Below are positions 32,268 through 45,110 of a DNA stretch of 64,000 nucleotides, one piece after another (the stretch's first letter is position 1; each line of letters opens with the position of its first letter). The translations under genes were made by a program, and so were the position numbers. The DNA comes from Abelmoschus esculentus. Lineage: Eukaryota; Streptophyta; Magnoliopsida; Malvales; Malvaceae. The notes beneath the pieces are model-generated. The model had not been told where the DNA came from. It was given only the letters and a program-made list of their open reading frames with translations, and did not search any database. The DNA lies in assembly GCA_035048815.1 (NCBI GenBank), contig JAUCBN010000035.1:9684501-9748500 (forward strand). Reading direction: 5' to 3'.

Positions 32268-33615
32268 TGATAAATGCCTAAAAAGGCTATTATTTACTAT
32301 TCTTTTTCTAAATAATATGTACTCATTACCCACTAATTCGAGCTGATACATATACTTAGTGTTCAATAACTGATATTTTGCTACCACAACATATAAATAT
32401 GATATCTGTGAGAAAATAAGGCTTTATGGCATATTTTTGTAGTTGCAGGAAATACCTGCCGAGGAAGCAGTAGTATCGAAGGCAGAATCATTACCGAGGT
32501 AGCAGCAGTACCGAAGGCAAAAGCAATGCCGCGGCAGCAGAAGTCCCAGTACTGATATTGGGCAATTGAAAGAGAAAAATGAGCTGAGAATTTCTGGACT
32601 TAAAGCGTTTGAATTGGAGCAGTTTAGCACGTGAAAAGACTAAGTCCATGCGAGAATAGTCTTCTAGATACAATTAAACTTGGAAATATTATATTTTTAT
32701 TACTTGTTCCCTACTCCAAGTTATATTCTACTTAGAAAAAGTTACCCTAGGTCAAGACTATAAATACATGAGTCATCCAATGTATACAGAGAGAGATTTG
32801 AAGAGAAAGCTTTACCCTAAGAATTATGTTATTCGTTAGAATATATTCTAAGTTTTCTTAGGGTTAGATGAAGGTTGTAGAATATTAGTCCGAGAGGATT
32901 GTATTTTGTTTCTTCGTTTCAATACAATAAGAATATCAAAGTTTGTTTATCCTATTACCATTCTTTGTTCTTGCATTCAAGCTCTAGAGAGAAGTCTGTA
33001 AGTAATTTATTTATCTAATATCGAGAGAGTTAGATTCACGAAAGGGATAAGTGCGGTGTTGTAGACACTAACTCGGCCTAGAGATAGGTTAAGAGTTTCA
33101 GCGGCTAAAAGAAGTATGAGATTGGTTGTTGATTATCATTGATTCACGCTGAGAGGTATCATCAAGTATTGGTCATCAACAGTACTTCGACTTAGAGATA
33201 AGCGGGGACATCTAAGGACACTTTGCCGAGCTTTGATTGAACTACCCAAGAGTAAGAGATTTCCGCGGTAGGAAACATTAAAGCTGCCGAGGCAGTACCT
33301 GCAGTGCTGCCGAGACAAGTGTTGTGCCATTGTATTGAACAAGAATAGATCAATCGAATCCACTATATTTCACAATTGGATCCTACCCATTCTCTCTATT
33401 CGTTCTCAACCTTTTATTTAAGCTTTTATTCTTTAGTTATTCAAACAAACATTTTTATTTGTTTTCTTTATTTTACTAAACTTCAGAAGCAAGGAAACAG
33501 AAGGAGGCATATTAAGTACACCAGTCCCTGTGGAGAACGATATTCGATAAATACTTATCATTATATTACTTGACGTGTACACTTGCACTTAATTGTGCTT
33601 TTATTACACGCATCA
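32268..33615 (+). repeat. B3: solo Athila-like LTR (1348 bp) with perfect TSD TCTTT
   Basis: TGATAAATGCCTAAAAAGG...ACACGCATCA, flanked by TCTTT at 32263-32267 and 33616-33620, inserted into the B4 LTR. It contains CCCTAGG followed by TATAAATA (TATA at 32759-32766) and several TGCCGAGG/TGCCGCGGCAG motifs (32458-32545 and 33262-33312). Confidence 0.93.
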
Positions 33616-33771
33616 TCTTTATTTCACCTCTTTTACAGAGCAAGAAGACAAAAGAAGGCATATTGAGTCTACCAATCCCTGTGGAGACGATACACGATAA
33701 TACTTATAACTTTATTACTTGCGACGTGTACACTTGCACTAAATGTGCAATTTTTACATACAACAAGTTTT

Positions 33772-33789
33772 TGGTGCCGTTGCCGGGGA
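33772..33789 (+). other. Primer binding site of B4, tRNA-Asp type
   Basis: TGGTGCCGTTGCCGGGGA, one C-to-T change (33775) from the family consensus, just after the LTR end near 33765. Confidence 0.87.
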
Positions 33790-33869
33790 TTGACAACTAA
33801 ATTTTGTTTTCTTTATTTTCTTGCTTTTAATTATTTTCATTTTTATTTTACTTTGGGATTTTTTAGTGT

Positions 33870-36200
33870 ATGACCAGGGATTGAAGGCACACGTCAAAGA
33901 TTGAGAAGACAAATCCAAGCAGTTATGGCAGGTAACACAGCTGAGCAAAACTTACCCGCTAGTAATGGAGGCCTTTCGCACCCACCACTACCACGGTATC
34001 TCATTGTCTAAGATTTCCTAGAAGAGGATTTGAATGGGTTAAATCCAGGAGTTGTCACACTAGAAATCGAAGCAACCCACTTTGAACTGAAACATATCAT
34101 GTTCAATATGCTCAATACTATTGGACAGTTTGGTGAGTCTTTGACAAAAGATGTCATGCAACATCTCAAGTCATTCATGGAGATCTATAATTCCTTCAAA
34201 ATCCAAGGAGTCCATGAAGATATGTTGAGATTGAAATTGTTTCCCTATTCACTGAGGGATAGGGCAAAAACCTAGTTAAATAGCATTCCAGCAGGATCTA
34301 TAGGATCTTGGAGTGAATTATGTCATGATTTCATTATATGTTTTAATCCTACTAATTTATATGATCATATACGTAATAAAATTACTTCTTTTCGGTATAC
34401 AGATGATGAACCAATGTATGAGGCATGGGAGCGCTATAAGGAGCTACTGTACAAGTATCCTTTGCATGGATTCCCATTGTGGACACAAGTGACCACGTTC
34501 TACAATGCAACCAATGCCCCAACTAGAATGATGTCAGATGCCTCTACCAATGGGACACTCCTTGACAAAGCTCCGGAGGAAGCTATAAAAATTTTGAACA
34601 AACTCGCAAAGAACGACTTTCAATTCGCTACATCTAGGCAAGGAGGAGTAAGAAGCCAAGCTATAGTGAATGAGTTGGAAACATCCAATTCAGTGGCAGC
34701 ACAATTGGCCTCTCTTACTAACATGGTTCAGAACATGCAAATACAAAACAATACCCATGAGGTTAAGGTAGTAGATTCTTTCTGTAATTTATGTGGAGGT
34801 AACCATAGTTCTTCTGAATGCATATAAAATCAGGAATCTAGCCTTTATATTGGAAACTACAACCGGAACAACATGATGTCCAATAGATACAATCCGGTAT
34901 GGAAAAGACATCCCAACTTCTTATGGAGTAACCTTAACAATACTCTGAATCCAACTACTCAACCTTCAAGTTTTCAGCAACCAATGCAAATAAAACATCT
35001 GCCTCAGCAACAGGTACAACAATCATTGTCGCAGCTGCAGATGCATCAGCAGCAGCCTACAAGTTCATTAAAAAAATTCTCTTAAGGCCTTCATGATGAA
35101 AACAGAATCATACATGACAGAGAATAGTAACTTCATCAAAAGAACTGTGAAGAGGTTGCAAAATCAAGAGGCAGTAATTAAATCGCTGGAAACTCAGGTT
35201 GGGCATTGCTCAGAATCTGAATACTAGACCACAAGGAGGATTACCCAGCAATACTGAAGTTGCTAAGGGAATGGGTCATGAGCAATGTAAGACAATTACT
35301 ACTAGGAGTGACCTACAACTTAAGGAGATGTTAAGAAACTCAGCAGATAAAGTCCCACTAGTAGAACTAGAAGAATAAAAAAAAGAGGACTTAGATGTTG
35401 AACCAAAAGATCATGCCACAGAAATCCCAATAAAAGGCACTACCTCGGTAGAGAAATCGGTAGTCCCTCGACAAGCTGTCGAGACAGTAGGAAAACCAGT
35501 GGTACCAGGTATTAAATTTCAAACTAATGAGACACTGGAAGAAATATAACCACCACCACCTTTCCCAAAAAGGTTAAAAAGTCATAAACAGGACTATCAA
35601 TTTAAAAAATTCTTAGACATCCTAAAGCAAGTCCACATTAACTTGCCATTTGTTGAAATAATTGAATAAATGTCGAATTATGCCAAATTTTTAAAAAATT
35701 TTAAAAGACATTGTGTCTAAAAGAAGAAGGCTTGGTGAGTTTGAAACAGTGGCTGCAACCGAAGGATGCATGGCAATGCTTCATAATTGCATGCCTCCTA
35801 AATTAAAGGATCCTAGATGCTTTACTATACCTTGTGCGATAGGAAATCACTATAAAGGAAAGGCCTTATGTGACCTTGGAGCAAGAATAAATTTGATGCC
35901 TAAATCCGTCTTACAAAAGCTTGGAAAAGAAAGGACAAAACCTACAACCGTGATGCTCCAATTAGCGGATAGATCATATTTGGAACCTGAAGGAAAGATC
36001 GAGGACATATTGGTAATGGTGGATAAATTATTTTTCTAGCTGACTTTCTTGTTCTTGATTGTGAAGCAGATGATAATACACCGGTAATCTTGGGGATACC
36101 TTTTCTAGCCATTGGACGCACTCTTATAGATGTGGAAAAAGGAGAGTTGACAATGAGGGTTAACGACCAACAAGTCAAACTCAATGTTTTCTAGAATTTG
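33870..36200 (+). pseudogene. gag: gag-protease polyprotein of B4, multiple stops and frameshifts
   Basis: Most is in one frame: EDLNGLNPGVVTLEIEA, FNMLNTIGQF, a stop at 34273, YEAWERYKELL, a zinc knuckle CNLCGGNHSSSEC before the stop at 34825, then a Gln/Pro-rich linker with frame changes. The protease part resumes at 35713 in the same frame (RRLGEFETVAATEGC) and keeps its catalytic Asp (CDLGAR, codon at about 35872). A frameshift near 36030 precedes ADFLVLDCEADDNTPVILG. Closest in the window to B1. Nothing resembling RT follows. Confidence 0.88.
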
Positions 36201-36446
36201 AAATGACGCGATGATCTAGTAGAGTGCCAGATTATCTACACCACAGATGCAAGCAGCGAAATAGCTTGTCTCAGCAACCACTGCCTCGGCAGTACGCTCG
36301 ATAATGTTGTTGATGATAGTTACAATAGAGTCCTAGACAGTGTTCTTATAAAGTCTAGATGTTTAAACCCACATGGTGTAGTAACAATCAAATCGCAAAG
36401 GGATGGGCATGAGTTCAAAGAGAATGACCAACATTTAAAGCATTAT

Positions 36447-38819
36447 TCGGTAGTTTAATGGTGATCGGATGTGGCTGTTGGTTTGAGCATGTTATGATGT
36501 GAGAATGCTCTGTTTTTAATGTTGTAGAAGAGGTACAAGAAGAAGCTTGATTGCTGGTGCGTTGGTGCGATCATCGGATAGCGGCGAAAGCTTGTTTCGT
36601 TTGTTGGTGAGTGATTTCGGATTTAAAGCGAATCGCGTTTGGTACGTTCTGTTTTTGGGGACTATGGAAGAGTGTGAAAACCTTCCATAGTTCAAGAGTA
36701 AGTAAAGTATTTGTTTTGCTAAACCGATATGAGTTTCGGCTACGTTTTATAAATGCATTATGTTGGCAATGCAATGAGATTTATGCAAATGCATGAGCAT
36801 GATTTGAAATGATGCATACATGAGAATTACTTGCTGAAATGCATAGCTTATTTAGCATCCATGATTATGGAAAATTATGAGAAATGATTTGGAATACAAT
36901 GTGGTTAATTGCCTTATACATGATGGTGCCTTTGGGCATGACTTTGGTTCATTTGTTGAACATTTTATGCTTGCATTATGAGCAGCAAGTTATCATGCAC
37001 ATTTGATTATGATATTGGCTTAGTGACACTAACTTTATATTCGAATACGAATGACATGTCATTAGGATTGAGTGCACTATAATATAAAGAGAACAATGAT
37101 ATTGCCTACACGTAAACAAGGGAGACTTTGTGTCCAACCATGCGTGGTAGTGCCACCTATACGTAAACAAGGGTGACTTTGTGTCCGACCGTGCGTGTAG
37201 AGCTTGCCTATATGTAAATAAGGGTGACTTTGTGTCCGACCGTGCATATAGTTGACCCATACGTAAACAAGGGTGACTTTGTGTCCAACCGTGCATAGTG
37301 GGGGATAACATGTATACAAGGGTGACTAAGTGTCCGATCGATGCATGTTGAGAAAAGGATCCGTGTATTCGGTGAACTTAAGTTCACATTAAGTGGTCAC
37401 TAGAAAGCCAATATACATACATGAAATTGAGAAGAGGTTTGAGCATCATTTATAAATTGTTTTGATAAGGTTATGTGAACTCAAGGATGCATATGATTTA
37501 ATGAATTTGGACATGTAATATTGGTGTGTATGATTTGACAAAGTATTGCAAATTATGGTTTCAACATGTTTTTAAATAGATACATTGATGATCTTTTGTG
37601 GAGCTACCTCACTAAGCAAGTTTGCTTAAGCTCTCTTTTCATCCTTGCAGAAAAATAAAGGCACTTGGAGCTTCGTTCGAGGTAAGGAAACCAAGGGGAA
37701 GATCACTTTAAATTTGGTATGTTTTTGGCAAATAAATTGGGCAAGGCAATGTGTAATACAATCTATGAGAGGAGTGAGCTTTTAGACTTTGTTTCAGGTT
37801 GTAATAAGACCATTATTAATTGATTGTTATGTGTTGAACTTTGGATATGTTTGAATTGTGAAGCATGGCTTAGCATGTTTGTTATGTTGCTATTCAATCT
37901 TTAGGAAGCATGCCTGTAGGTCTCCTTGTGATCTTTACAAATGGTTTAAGATGGGTTTATGTTGATGAATATGCCTAGGAATGTTTCATATAGTTTCGGG
38001 TTATTAATGTTTATGCTTGGGTGGCTTAAATGAGCTTGAAACATCATACCCCAGTTCCGAACACAGGGGGTATCGAAACACCCTGTGGTGGTATCGATAC
38101 CCTTATGCTACTGGACATGCTTGTATCGAACTAGTGTTCGGTACCAAATGCTACTGGAATTGGCTATTCCAAAACACTCTATGGCCTGCTTCGAAACAGG
38201 TGACGTGTTCCGAAACACTCCAAGGGCTGTTTCGAAACACCTGGCTTAAAAAGGGCAATTCGAGAATTTTGAATGCATGAAACGTAGAATTTAATTTAGT
38301 AACAAATACAGTGAATTTATGTGTAATTTTAGGTGATGTTGTGACACCTTGATTCATGTTTTAATCTGAATACATATCGTATGATTTAAGATGGATGAGA
38401 TACCTAGTATTACATACTATGCAATTAAGACCATAAATGCTAGAACGTAAAATTGATTAATTAAGATACCTTGTATGTTCTGAACCGTATGTTGAATGTG
38501 TTAAGCTCATTTATTTGTTATCCGATGGATTGATTATGAATATGGTGATGTAAATTAGATCCTTACGTTTTTGGTCCCTAATCACGTATGCGTTTGATTG
38601 ATTTACTTATAATGAATGAACTGCGTCTGTCTTTGTCTTACTTGAGTTAATTACACATAGGAGGTTAATCGTGTATCTAGGTAAGATAAAATAAAAAGAA
38701 AAAAAATGTTACGGTTTTTAGGATTGTTTATCAAATCGAACCTTCGCAGGTTTGGTTTGATATTCCCCGTGTGACCCATTAGTGTCGGTTTCATCTAGGC
38801 CGGGCTAAGGGGGGTTACA
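36447..38819 (+). repeat. 5'-truncated chromovirus LTR of the A1 subfamily
   Basis: It begins about 1.1 kb into the LTR (TCGGTAGTTTAATGGTGATC) and runs to GGGGGGTTACA. It shares with A1 the long-unit minisatellite (37105-37345) and the TATCGAAACACC-type array (38055-38250) rather than the TTTCGAAACCTT type. It joins B4 on the left and satellite on the right. Long minus-strand frames here are periodicity artefacts. Confidence 0.92.
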
Positions 38820-41800
38820 AACGCTCACAATTAACTATTTAAACTCATAAAATTTGATTTAATAAGATTTGATTGTCATTTTATTGGGATTAAAACGTGC
38901 TTGTCTAAATGGGTCTTATAGAGAATCCGTTCAAATTTTTACCGAGTAAAAAGCTGAAAATTTTAGATTAATATGTATAATTTTGTTCAAAAGCCTATAA
39001 TTAACTATTTGAACTCATAAAATTTTATTTAATAACATTTGATTATCTTTTTGATGGGATTAAAATGTGCATATCTAAATGGGCTTTTTAGAGAATCCAT
39101 TCGAATTTTAATATAGTAAAAAGCTAAAAATTTGAGATTAATCTGTATAATTTTGTTCAAAAGCCTATAATCAACTTTTTAAACACATAAAATTTGATTT
39201 AATATCATTTTTTTTCGTTTTGTTGGATTAAAACGTGCATGTCTAAATGTGCTTTATGGAGAATCATTTTAAATTTGATGGAGTAGAAAGCTAAAAAATT
39301 GACATTAATCTGTATAATTTTTCTCAAACGCCCATAATTAACTATTTGAACTCATAAAATTTAATTTAATAACATTTGGTTTTTCCTTTTGTTGGGATTA
39401 AAACGTGCATGTCTAAATGGGCTTTATAAAGAATCTGTTCGAATTTTAACTGTATAAAATGCTAAAAATTTGAGATTAATCTGTATAATTTTATTGAAAC
39501 GAACATAATTAACTATTTGAACTCATAAAATTTGATTTAATAACATTTGGTTATCGTTTTGTTGGGATTAAAACGTGCATGTTAAATGGGCTTAATAGAG
39601 ATTTCGTTTGAATTTTAATGGAGTTAAAAGCTAAAAATTTGAGATCAACCGATATAATTTTGTTTAAAATCCCATAATTAACTTTTTAAAAACATAGAAT
39701 TTTATTTAATAACTTTGGATGTGATTAAAACGTGCATGTTTAAATGGGCTTTATAGAGAATCTGTTCGAATTCTAACCGAGTAAAAAGCTAAAAAATTGA
39801 GAATAATCTGTATAATTTTTTTTAAAAGTCTATAATTAACTATTTGAACTCATAAAATTTCATTTAACAACGTTTTGTTGTCGTTTTGTTGGGATTTAAA
39901 GGCACACGTCTAAATGGGCCTTATAGAGAATTCGTTCGAATTTTAATCGAATAAAAAGCTTAAAATTTTAGATTAATCTGTATAATTTGATTCAAAAGCC
40001 TAGAATTAACTTTTTGAACACATAAAATTTTTTAATAACGTTTGTGTATCGTTTTGTTGAGATTAAAACGTGCATGTCTATAGGGGCTTTATAGAGAATC
40101 CGTTTGCATTTTAACCAAGTAAAAAGCTAAAAATTTTAGATTAATCTGTATAATTTTATTCAAACGCATATAATTAACTATTTGATCTCATAAAATTTGA
40201 TTTAATAACTTTTAGTTTTCGTTTTGTTCGGATTAAAATGTGCATGTCTAAATGGGCTTTATAGAGAATTTGTTCCAATTTTAACCAAGTAAAAAGCTGA
40301 AATTTTGAGATTAATCTGTATAATTTTGTTCAAAAACCCATAACTAACTATTTAAACTTATAAAATTTGATTTAATAACATTTGGGTTCGTTTTGTTGGG
40401 ATTAAAACGTGCATGTCTAACTGGGCCTTATAGAGAATCTATTCAATTTTTAACCGAATAAAAAGCTAAAATTTTGAGATTAATCTGTATAATTTTGTTC
40501 AAAAACCCATAATTAACTCTTTAAACTCTTAAAATTTGATTTAATAACATTTGGTTGTCGTTTTATTGAGAATCAGTTCGAATTTTAACCGAGTAAAAAG
40601 CGAAAAATTTGAAATTAGTCTGTAAAAATTTGTTCAAATGCATATAATTAACTATTTGAACTAATAAAATAAGATTTAATAACATTTGATTTTCATTGTA
40701 TTGGGAATCCGTTCGAATTTTAACCAAATAAAAAAATTGAAAATTTGAGATTAATCTGTATATTTTTTTTAAACGCACATAATTAACTACTTGAACTCAT
40801 AAATATGATTTAACAACATTTTGTTTGTTGTTTTATTGGGTTTAAAATGTGCATGTTTAAATTGGCCGAGAATCTATTTGAATTTTAACTGTGTAAAAAG
40901 CTAAAAATTTGAGATTAATCTATATAATTTTTTTAAAAAGCCCATAATTAACTATTTGAACTCATAAAATTTTATTTAACAACATTTTTTTGTCATTTTG
41001 TTGGGATTGAAACGCGCACATCTAAATGGCCCTTATAGAGAATCCGTTCGAATTTTAACCGAGTAAAAAGCTTAAAATTTTAGATTAATCTATCTAATTT
41101 GGTTCAAAATCCCATAATTAACTTTTTGAACAAATAAAATTTTTTAATAACGTTTATGTGTCGTTTTGTTGAGATTAAAACATGCATGTCTATAGGGCTT
41201 TATACAGAATCCGTTTGAATTTTAACCGAGTAAAAAGCTCAAAATTTGAGATTAATCTGTATAATTTTATTCAAACGCACATAATTAACTATTTGATCTC
41301 ATAAAATTTGATTTAATAACTTTTAGTTTTCGTTTTTTTTGGATTAAAGCGTGCATGTCTAAATGGGCTTTATAGAGAATCTGTTCGAATTTTAACCAAG
41401 TAAAAAGCTAAAAATTTGAGATTAATCTATATAATTTTGTTCAAAAACTCATAATTAACTATTTAAACTTATAAAATTTGATTTAATAACATTTAGGGTT
41501 CATTTTGTTGGGATTAAAACGTGCTTGTCTAACTGGGCCTTATAGAGAATCTATTCAATTTTTAACCAAGTAAAACCTGAAATTTTGAGATTAATCTGTA
41601 TAATTTTGTTCAAAAACCCATAATTAACTCTTTAAACTCATAAAATTTGATTTAATAACATTTGGTTGTCATTTTATTGAGAATCAGTTCGAATTTTAAC
41701 TGAGTAAAAAGCATAAAATTTGAAATTAGTTTGTAAAATTTTGTTCAACGCACATAATTAACTATTTGAACTCATAAAATAAGATTTAATAACATTTGAT

Positions 41801-43683
41801 TGTCATTGTATTGAGAATCTGTTCGAATTTTAACCAAATAAAAAATTGAAAATTTGAGATTAATCTGTATAATTTTTTTTAAACGCACATAATTAATTAC
41901 TTGAACTCATAAAATATGATTTAACAACATTTTGTTTTTGTTTTATTGGGTTTAAAATGTGTATGTTTAAATTGGCCGAGAATCGATTTGAATTTTAACT
42001 GTGTAAAAAGCTAAAAATTTGAGATTAATCTGTATAATTTTTTTAAAAAGCCCATAATTAACTATTCGAACTAATAAAATTTGATTTAATAATATTTGGT
42101 TTTTCTTTCGCTGGGATTAAAAGGTGTATGTCTAAATGCGCTTTATATAGAATCCATTCAAATTTTAACCGATTAAAAATATTAAATTTTGAGATTAATT
42201 TGTATATTTTGTTCAAACGCATATAATTAACTATTTAAACTCATAAAATTTGATTTAATAGCATTTGGTTGTCGTTTCGTTGGGATTAAAACGTGCTTGT
42301 CTAAATGGGTCTTATAGAGAATCCGTTTGAGTTTTAACCGACTAAAAAGATGAATATTTGAGATTAGTCTGTATAATTTTATTCAAAAGCCCATAATTAA
42401 CTATTTGAACTCATTAAATTTGATTTAATAACATATCGTTATCGTTTTGTCGGGATTAAAACGTGCAGGTCTAAATTTGCTTTATATAGAATCCGTTGGA
42501 ATTTTAACAGATTAAAAAGCTTAAAATTTGAGATTAATCTTTACAATTTTATTCAAAATCCCATAATTAAATTTTTTAACTCATAAAATTTTATTTAATA
42601 ACATTTGGTTTTCGTTTTGTTAGGATTAAAACGTGCATGTCTAAATAGGCTTTATAGAAAATCTGGTCGAATTTTAATCGAGTAAAAAGCTAAAAATTTG
42701 AGATTAAATTTATAATTTTGTTCAACCCCCATAATTAACTACCTGAACTCATAAAATTTGATTTAATAACATTTTGTTATCATTTTTTTGGTATTAAAAC
42801 GTGTATGTCTAAATGGGCTTTATAGAGAATCCGTTCTAATTTTAACCGAGTAAAAAACTGAAAATTTGAGATTAATCTGTATAATTTTTTTCAAACGCCC
42901 ATAATTAAATATTTGAACACATAAAATTTGATTTAATAACATTTTATTGTTGTTTTATTGGGATTAAAACGTGCATATCTAAATGGTCTTTATAGAGAAT
43001 TCGTTTGAATTTTAACTTTGTAAAATGTTGAAAATTTGAGATTAATCTGTATAATTTTGTTCAAACTCCCATAATTAACTATTTGAACTCATAAAATTTG
43101 ATTTAATAACATTTGGTTATTGTTTTGTTGGGATTAAAACGTACATATCTAAATTGGCTTTATAGAGAATCGTTTGAATTTTATCAGAGTAAATTGCTTA
43201 AAATTTGAGATTAATATGTATAATTTTGTTCAAAATCCTATAATCAAATATTTGAACACATAAAATTTATTTTAATAACATTTGGTTGTCGTTTTATTGG
43301 GATTAAAAGGTGCATGTCTAAATAGGCTTTATAGAGAATCCGTTTGATTTTAACCGAGTAAAAAGCTAAAAATTTGAGATTAACTGTTTAATTTTATTCA
43401 AACGCCCATAATTAAAATACTTGAACTCATAAAATTTGATTTAATAATATTTTATTTTTATTTTGTTGGGATTAAAACGTGCATGTCTAAATGGGCTTTA
43501 TAGAGAATCCGTTCGAATTTTAACCATTTAAAAAGCTGAAAATTTGAGGTTAGTCTATATAATTTTGTTCAAAAAACCATAATTAACTATTTTAAGTTAT
43601 ATAATTTAATTTAATAACATTTAGTTATCTTTTTATTGGGATTAAAACTTACTTATCTAAATGGGTCTTATATAGAATCTGTT
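38820..43683 (+). repeat. About 170-bp AT-rich satellite array, main block
   Basis: Head-to-tail monomers of about 167-170 bp with landmarks GGATTAAAACGTGCATG, TTATAGAGAATCCGTTCG, ACCGAGTAAAAAGCT and TTGAACTCATAAAATTTG. No coding potential. Two tandem higher-order units of about 1.11 kb are visible between about 39868 and 42080, including shortened monomers. Confidence 0.95.
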
Positions 43684-45051
43684 TGATTAGTGCTTAAATT
43701 ATACATTATTTTTTAAAAATTACTTCTTGATTGATTGTTATAAATTTCTAATTTATATCTTTTAGTTTATTTTCCATTCAAGACATTGAAGATTAAAAAT
43801 TCAAGATAAAAGGAGAAAATTCTATAGATTTCTCTATTTTAAAGATTCATGGCTGGATTCACGGACATGATTTTCGAGATGACTACTGGCGTGATAATAA
43901 TTAGCATCTTTTGGATTGGCTAGCTAGGAAATCTTTATGGATACGGTCAACTGGGCAAATGGAGTGAAATCTGAGATGTGTTTTCAATTTACAAACTTAA
44001 TTTTTGGGATTTTGTCCTTTTGCCTTAGTTATCTTTATAATTCTTAAGCCTATAAATATCAACTCTTGGGAGAGGCCTGAGGATCATCTTAACTATATTA
44101 TCTTTCATCTTTTCATTTTGTGTTTTTCTTAGTTTGTTTAAGTACTTTTATTCTAAATAAGTTTTCTTTTCATTTTCATTTTTACTTTCTTTTATTTTAT
44201 GTTTATAAGTTATTTTCAAAACATGTCAAACATAATAAACAATATTATGCTTGACTAGTTTTCTCAAGTCAAAGAGCTAGCAATGAAAGGATTCGATCTT
44301 GAGATTCGAACAAAGTACTAAATTCCCTTCCGTGATACATTTTAGTTTTTTTGAACGTAAAAGCTTGACAATCGGTCTCGCTTATATTTTTCAAATTACT
44401 TCTTATCAAAATGACGTTGGTTTGTAAGTTGTTTAAAAATAAAGTTGGGAGGCAGGATCGGCCTGTGGTATTTCGAATTCCTGTGAACACACATAGCGAT
44501 GGTTCACTAAGGAAAAACGAGATAGGAAACAATTATCAGTGAGACAACATTCAAGTCGGGCTTTTCCATTTTTAAACTAAGTATTTTAATGATGATAGAC
44601 GTGGCTAATTTATTTAGAACCAGTTTCCGAAGATAGACTTGGAAAGATTGGTTACATGTGAGAAAAACAAGTTGCAATGGATTGGGCCTTGCAAACTGTA
44701 ACCGACATGAATACCAAAGGAAAATACATTTCGATGATCGAAAGAATCTAACAAAAGCTAGCTCGAGGCGATTTTATTATTTGCGATATCTCAACTTATT
44801 TTCTTCCTCTTTAATGTGCTTCTACTTTTTAATTAATTGTTTGATTTTGCTTTAATTATTTTTATCTCGAATATCACCCCCTTTTTGTTTGTTGTCATAT
44901 ATCCTGGATTAAAAACGATGATCAATTGGATTAGAAAATATGAAATTCCCTGTGGATCGACCCTCTTCCACTATTCTATGTTTCTCTCATTTATTTTATT
45001 TTTTTGAAGAGGTTTTATTTTATTTTGACGAGTTAAAATAATACTTGTCGA
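43684..45051 (+). repeat. 5' LTR of element C (about 1368 bp)
   Basis: It starts TGATTAGTGCTTAAATT, matched by 49236 onward. TATA box TATAAATA at 44051-44058; a CCCTGTGGATCGACC block at about 44946-44960 near the 3' end is typical of this lineage. The exact 3' end is uncertain by a few bases. Confidence 0.85.
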
Positions 45052-45053
45052 AA

Positions 45054-45072
45054 TGGGCACCGTTGCCAAAGA
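45054..45072 (+). other. Primer binding site of C, decayed tRNA-Asp type
   Basis: TGGGCACCGTTGCCAAAGA resembles the Athila tRNA-Asp site; most differences are G-to-A and one position looks inserted. Confidence 0.65.
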
Positions 45073-45110
45073 ATTTTTCGGCAATTTACTAATTAAATTT
45101 CTTTGTTTTT

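Larger units (their letters stand above)
31855..36446 (+). mobile_element. B4: Athila-like element fragment with gag-protease, 5' LTR partly duplicated
   Basis: A partial 5' LTR (31855-32267 and 33616-33765, split by solo LTR B3) is followed by a tRNA-Asp-type primer site, a gag-protease pseudogene and a short tail (36201-36446) with a TGCCTCGGCAGTA motif. The 3' side is lost at the junction with a chromovirus LTR near 36447. Within the LTR the final about 245 bp occur twice in tandem (about 31910-32155 and 32156-33765 with B3 removed). Confidence 0.8.

Noticed and set aside
40563..40778. 71-residue ORF inside the satellite (also 59190-59375)
   Set aside because: Chance open frame in AT-rich tandem repeats, not conserved between monomers.
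38820..43683. CRISPR-like regular repeats
   Set aside because: Repeats are contiguous 170-bp satellite monomers without unique spacers, in a plant context.
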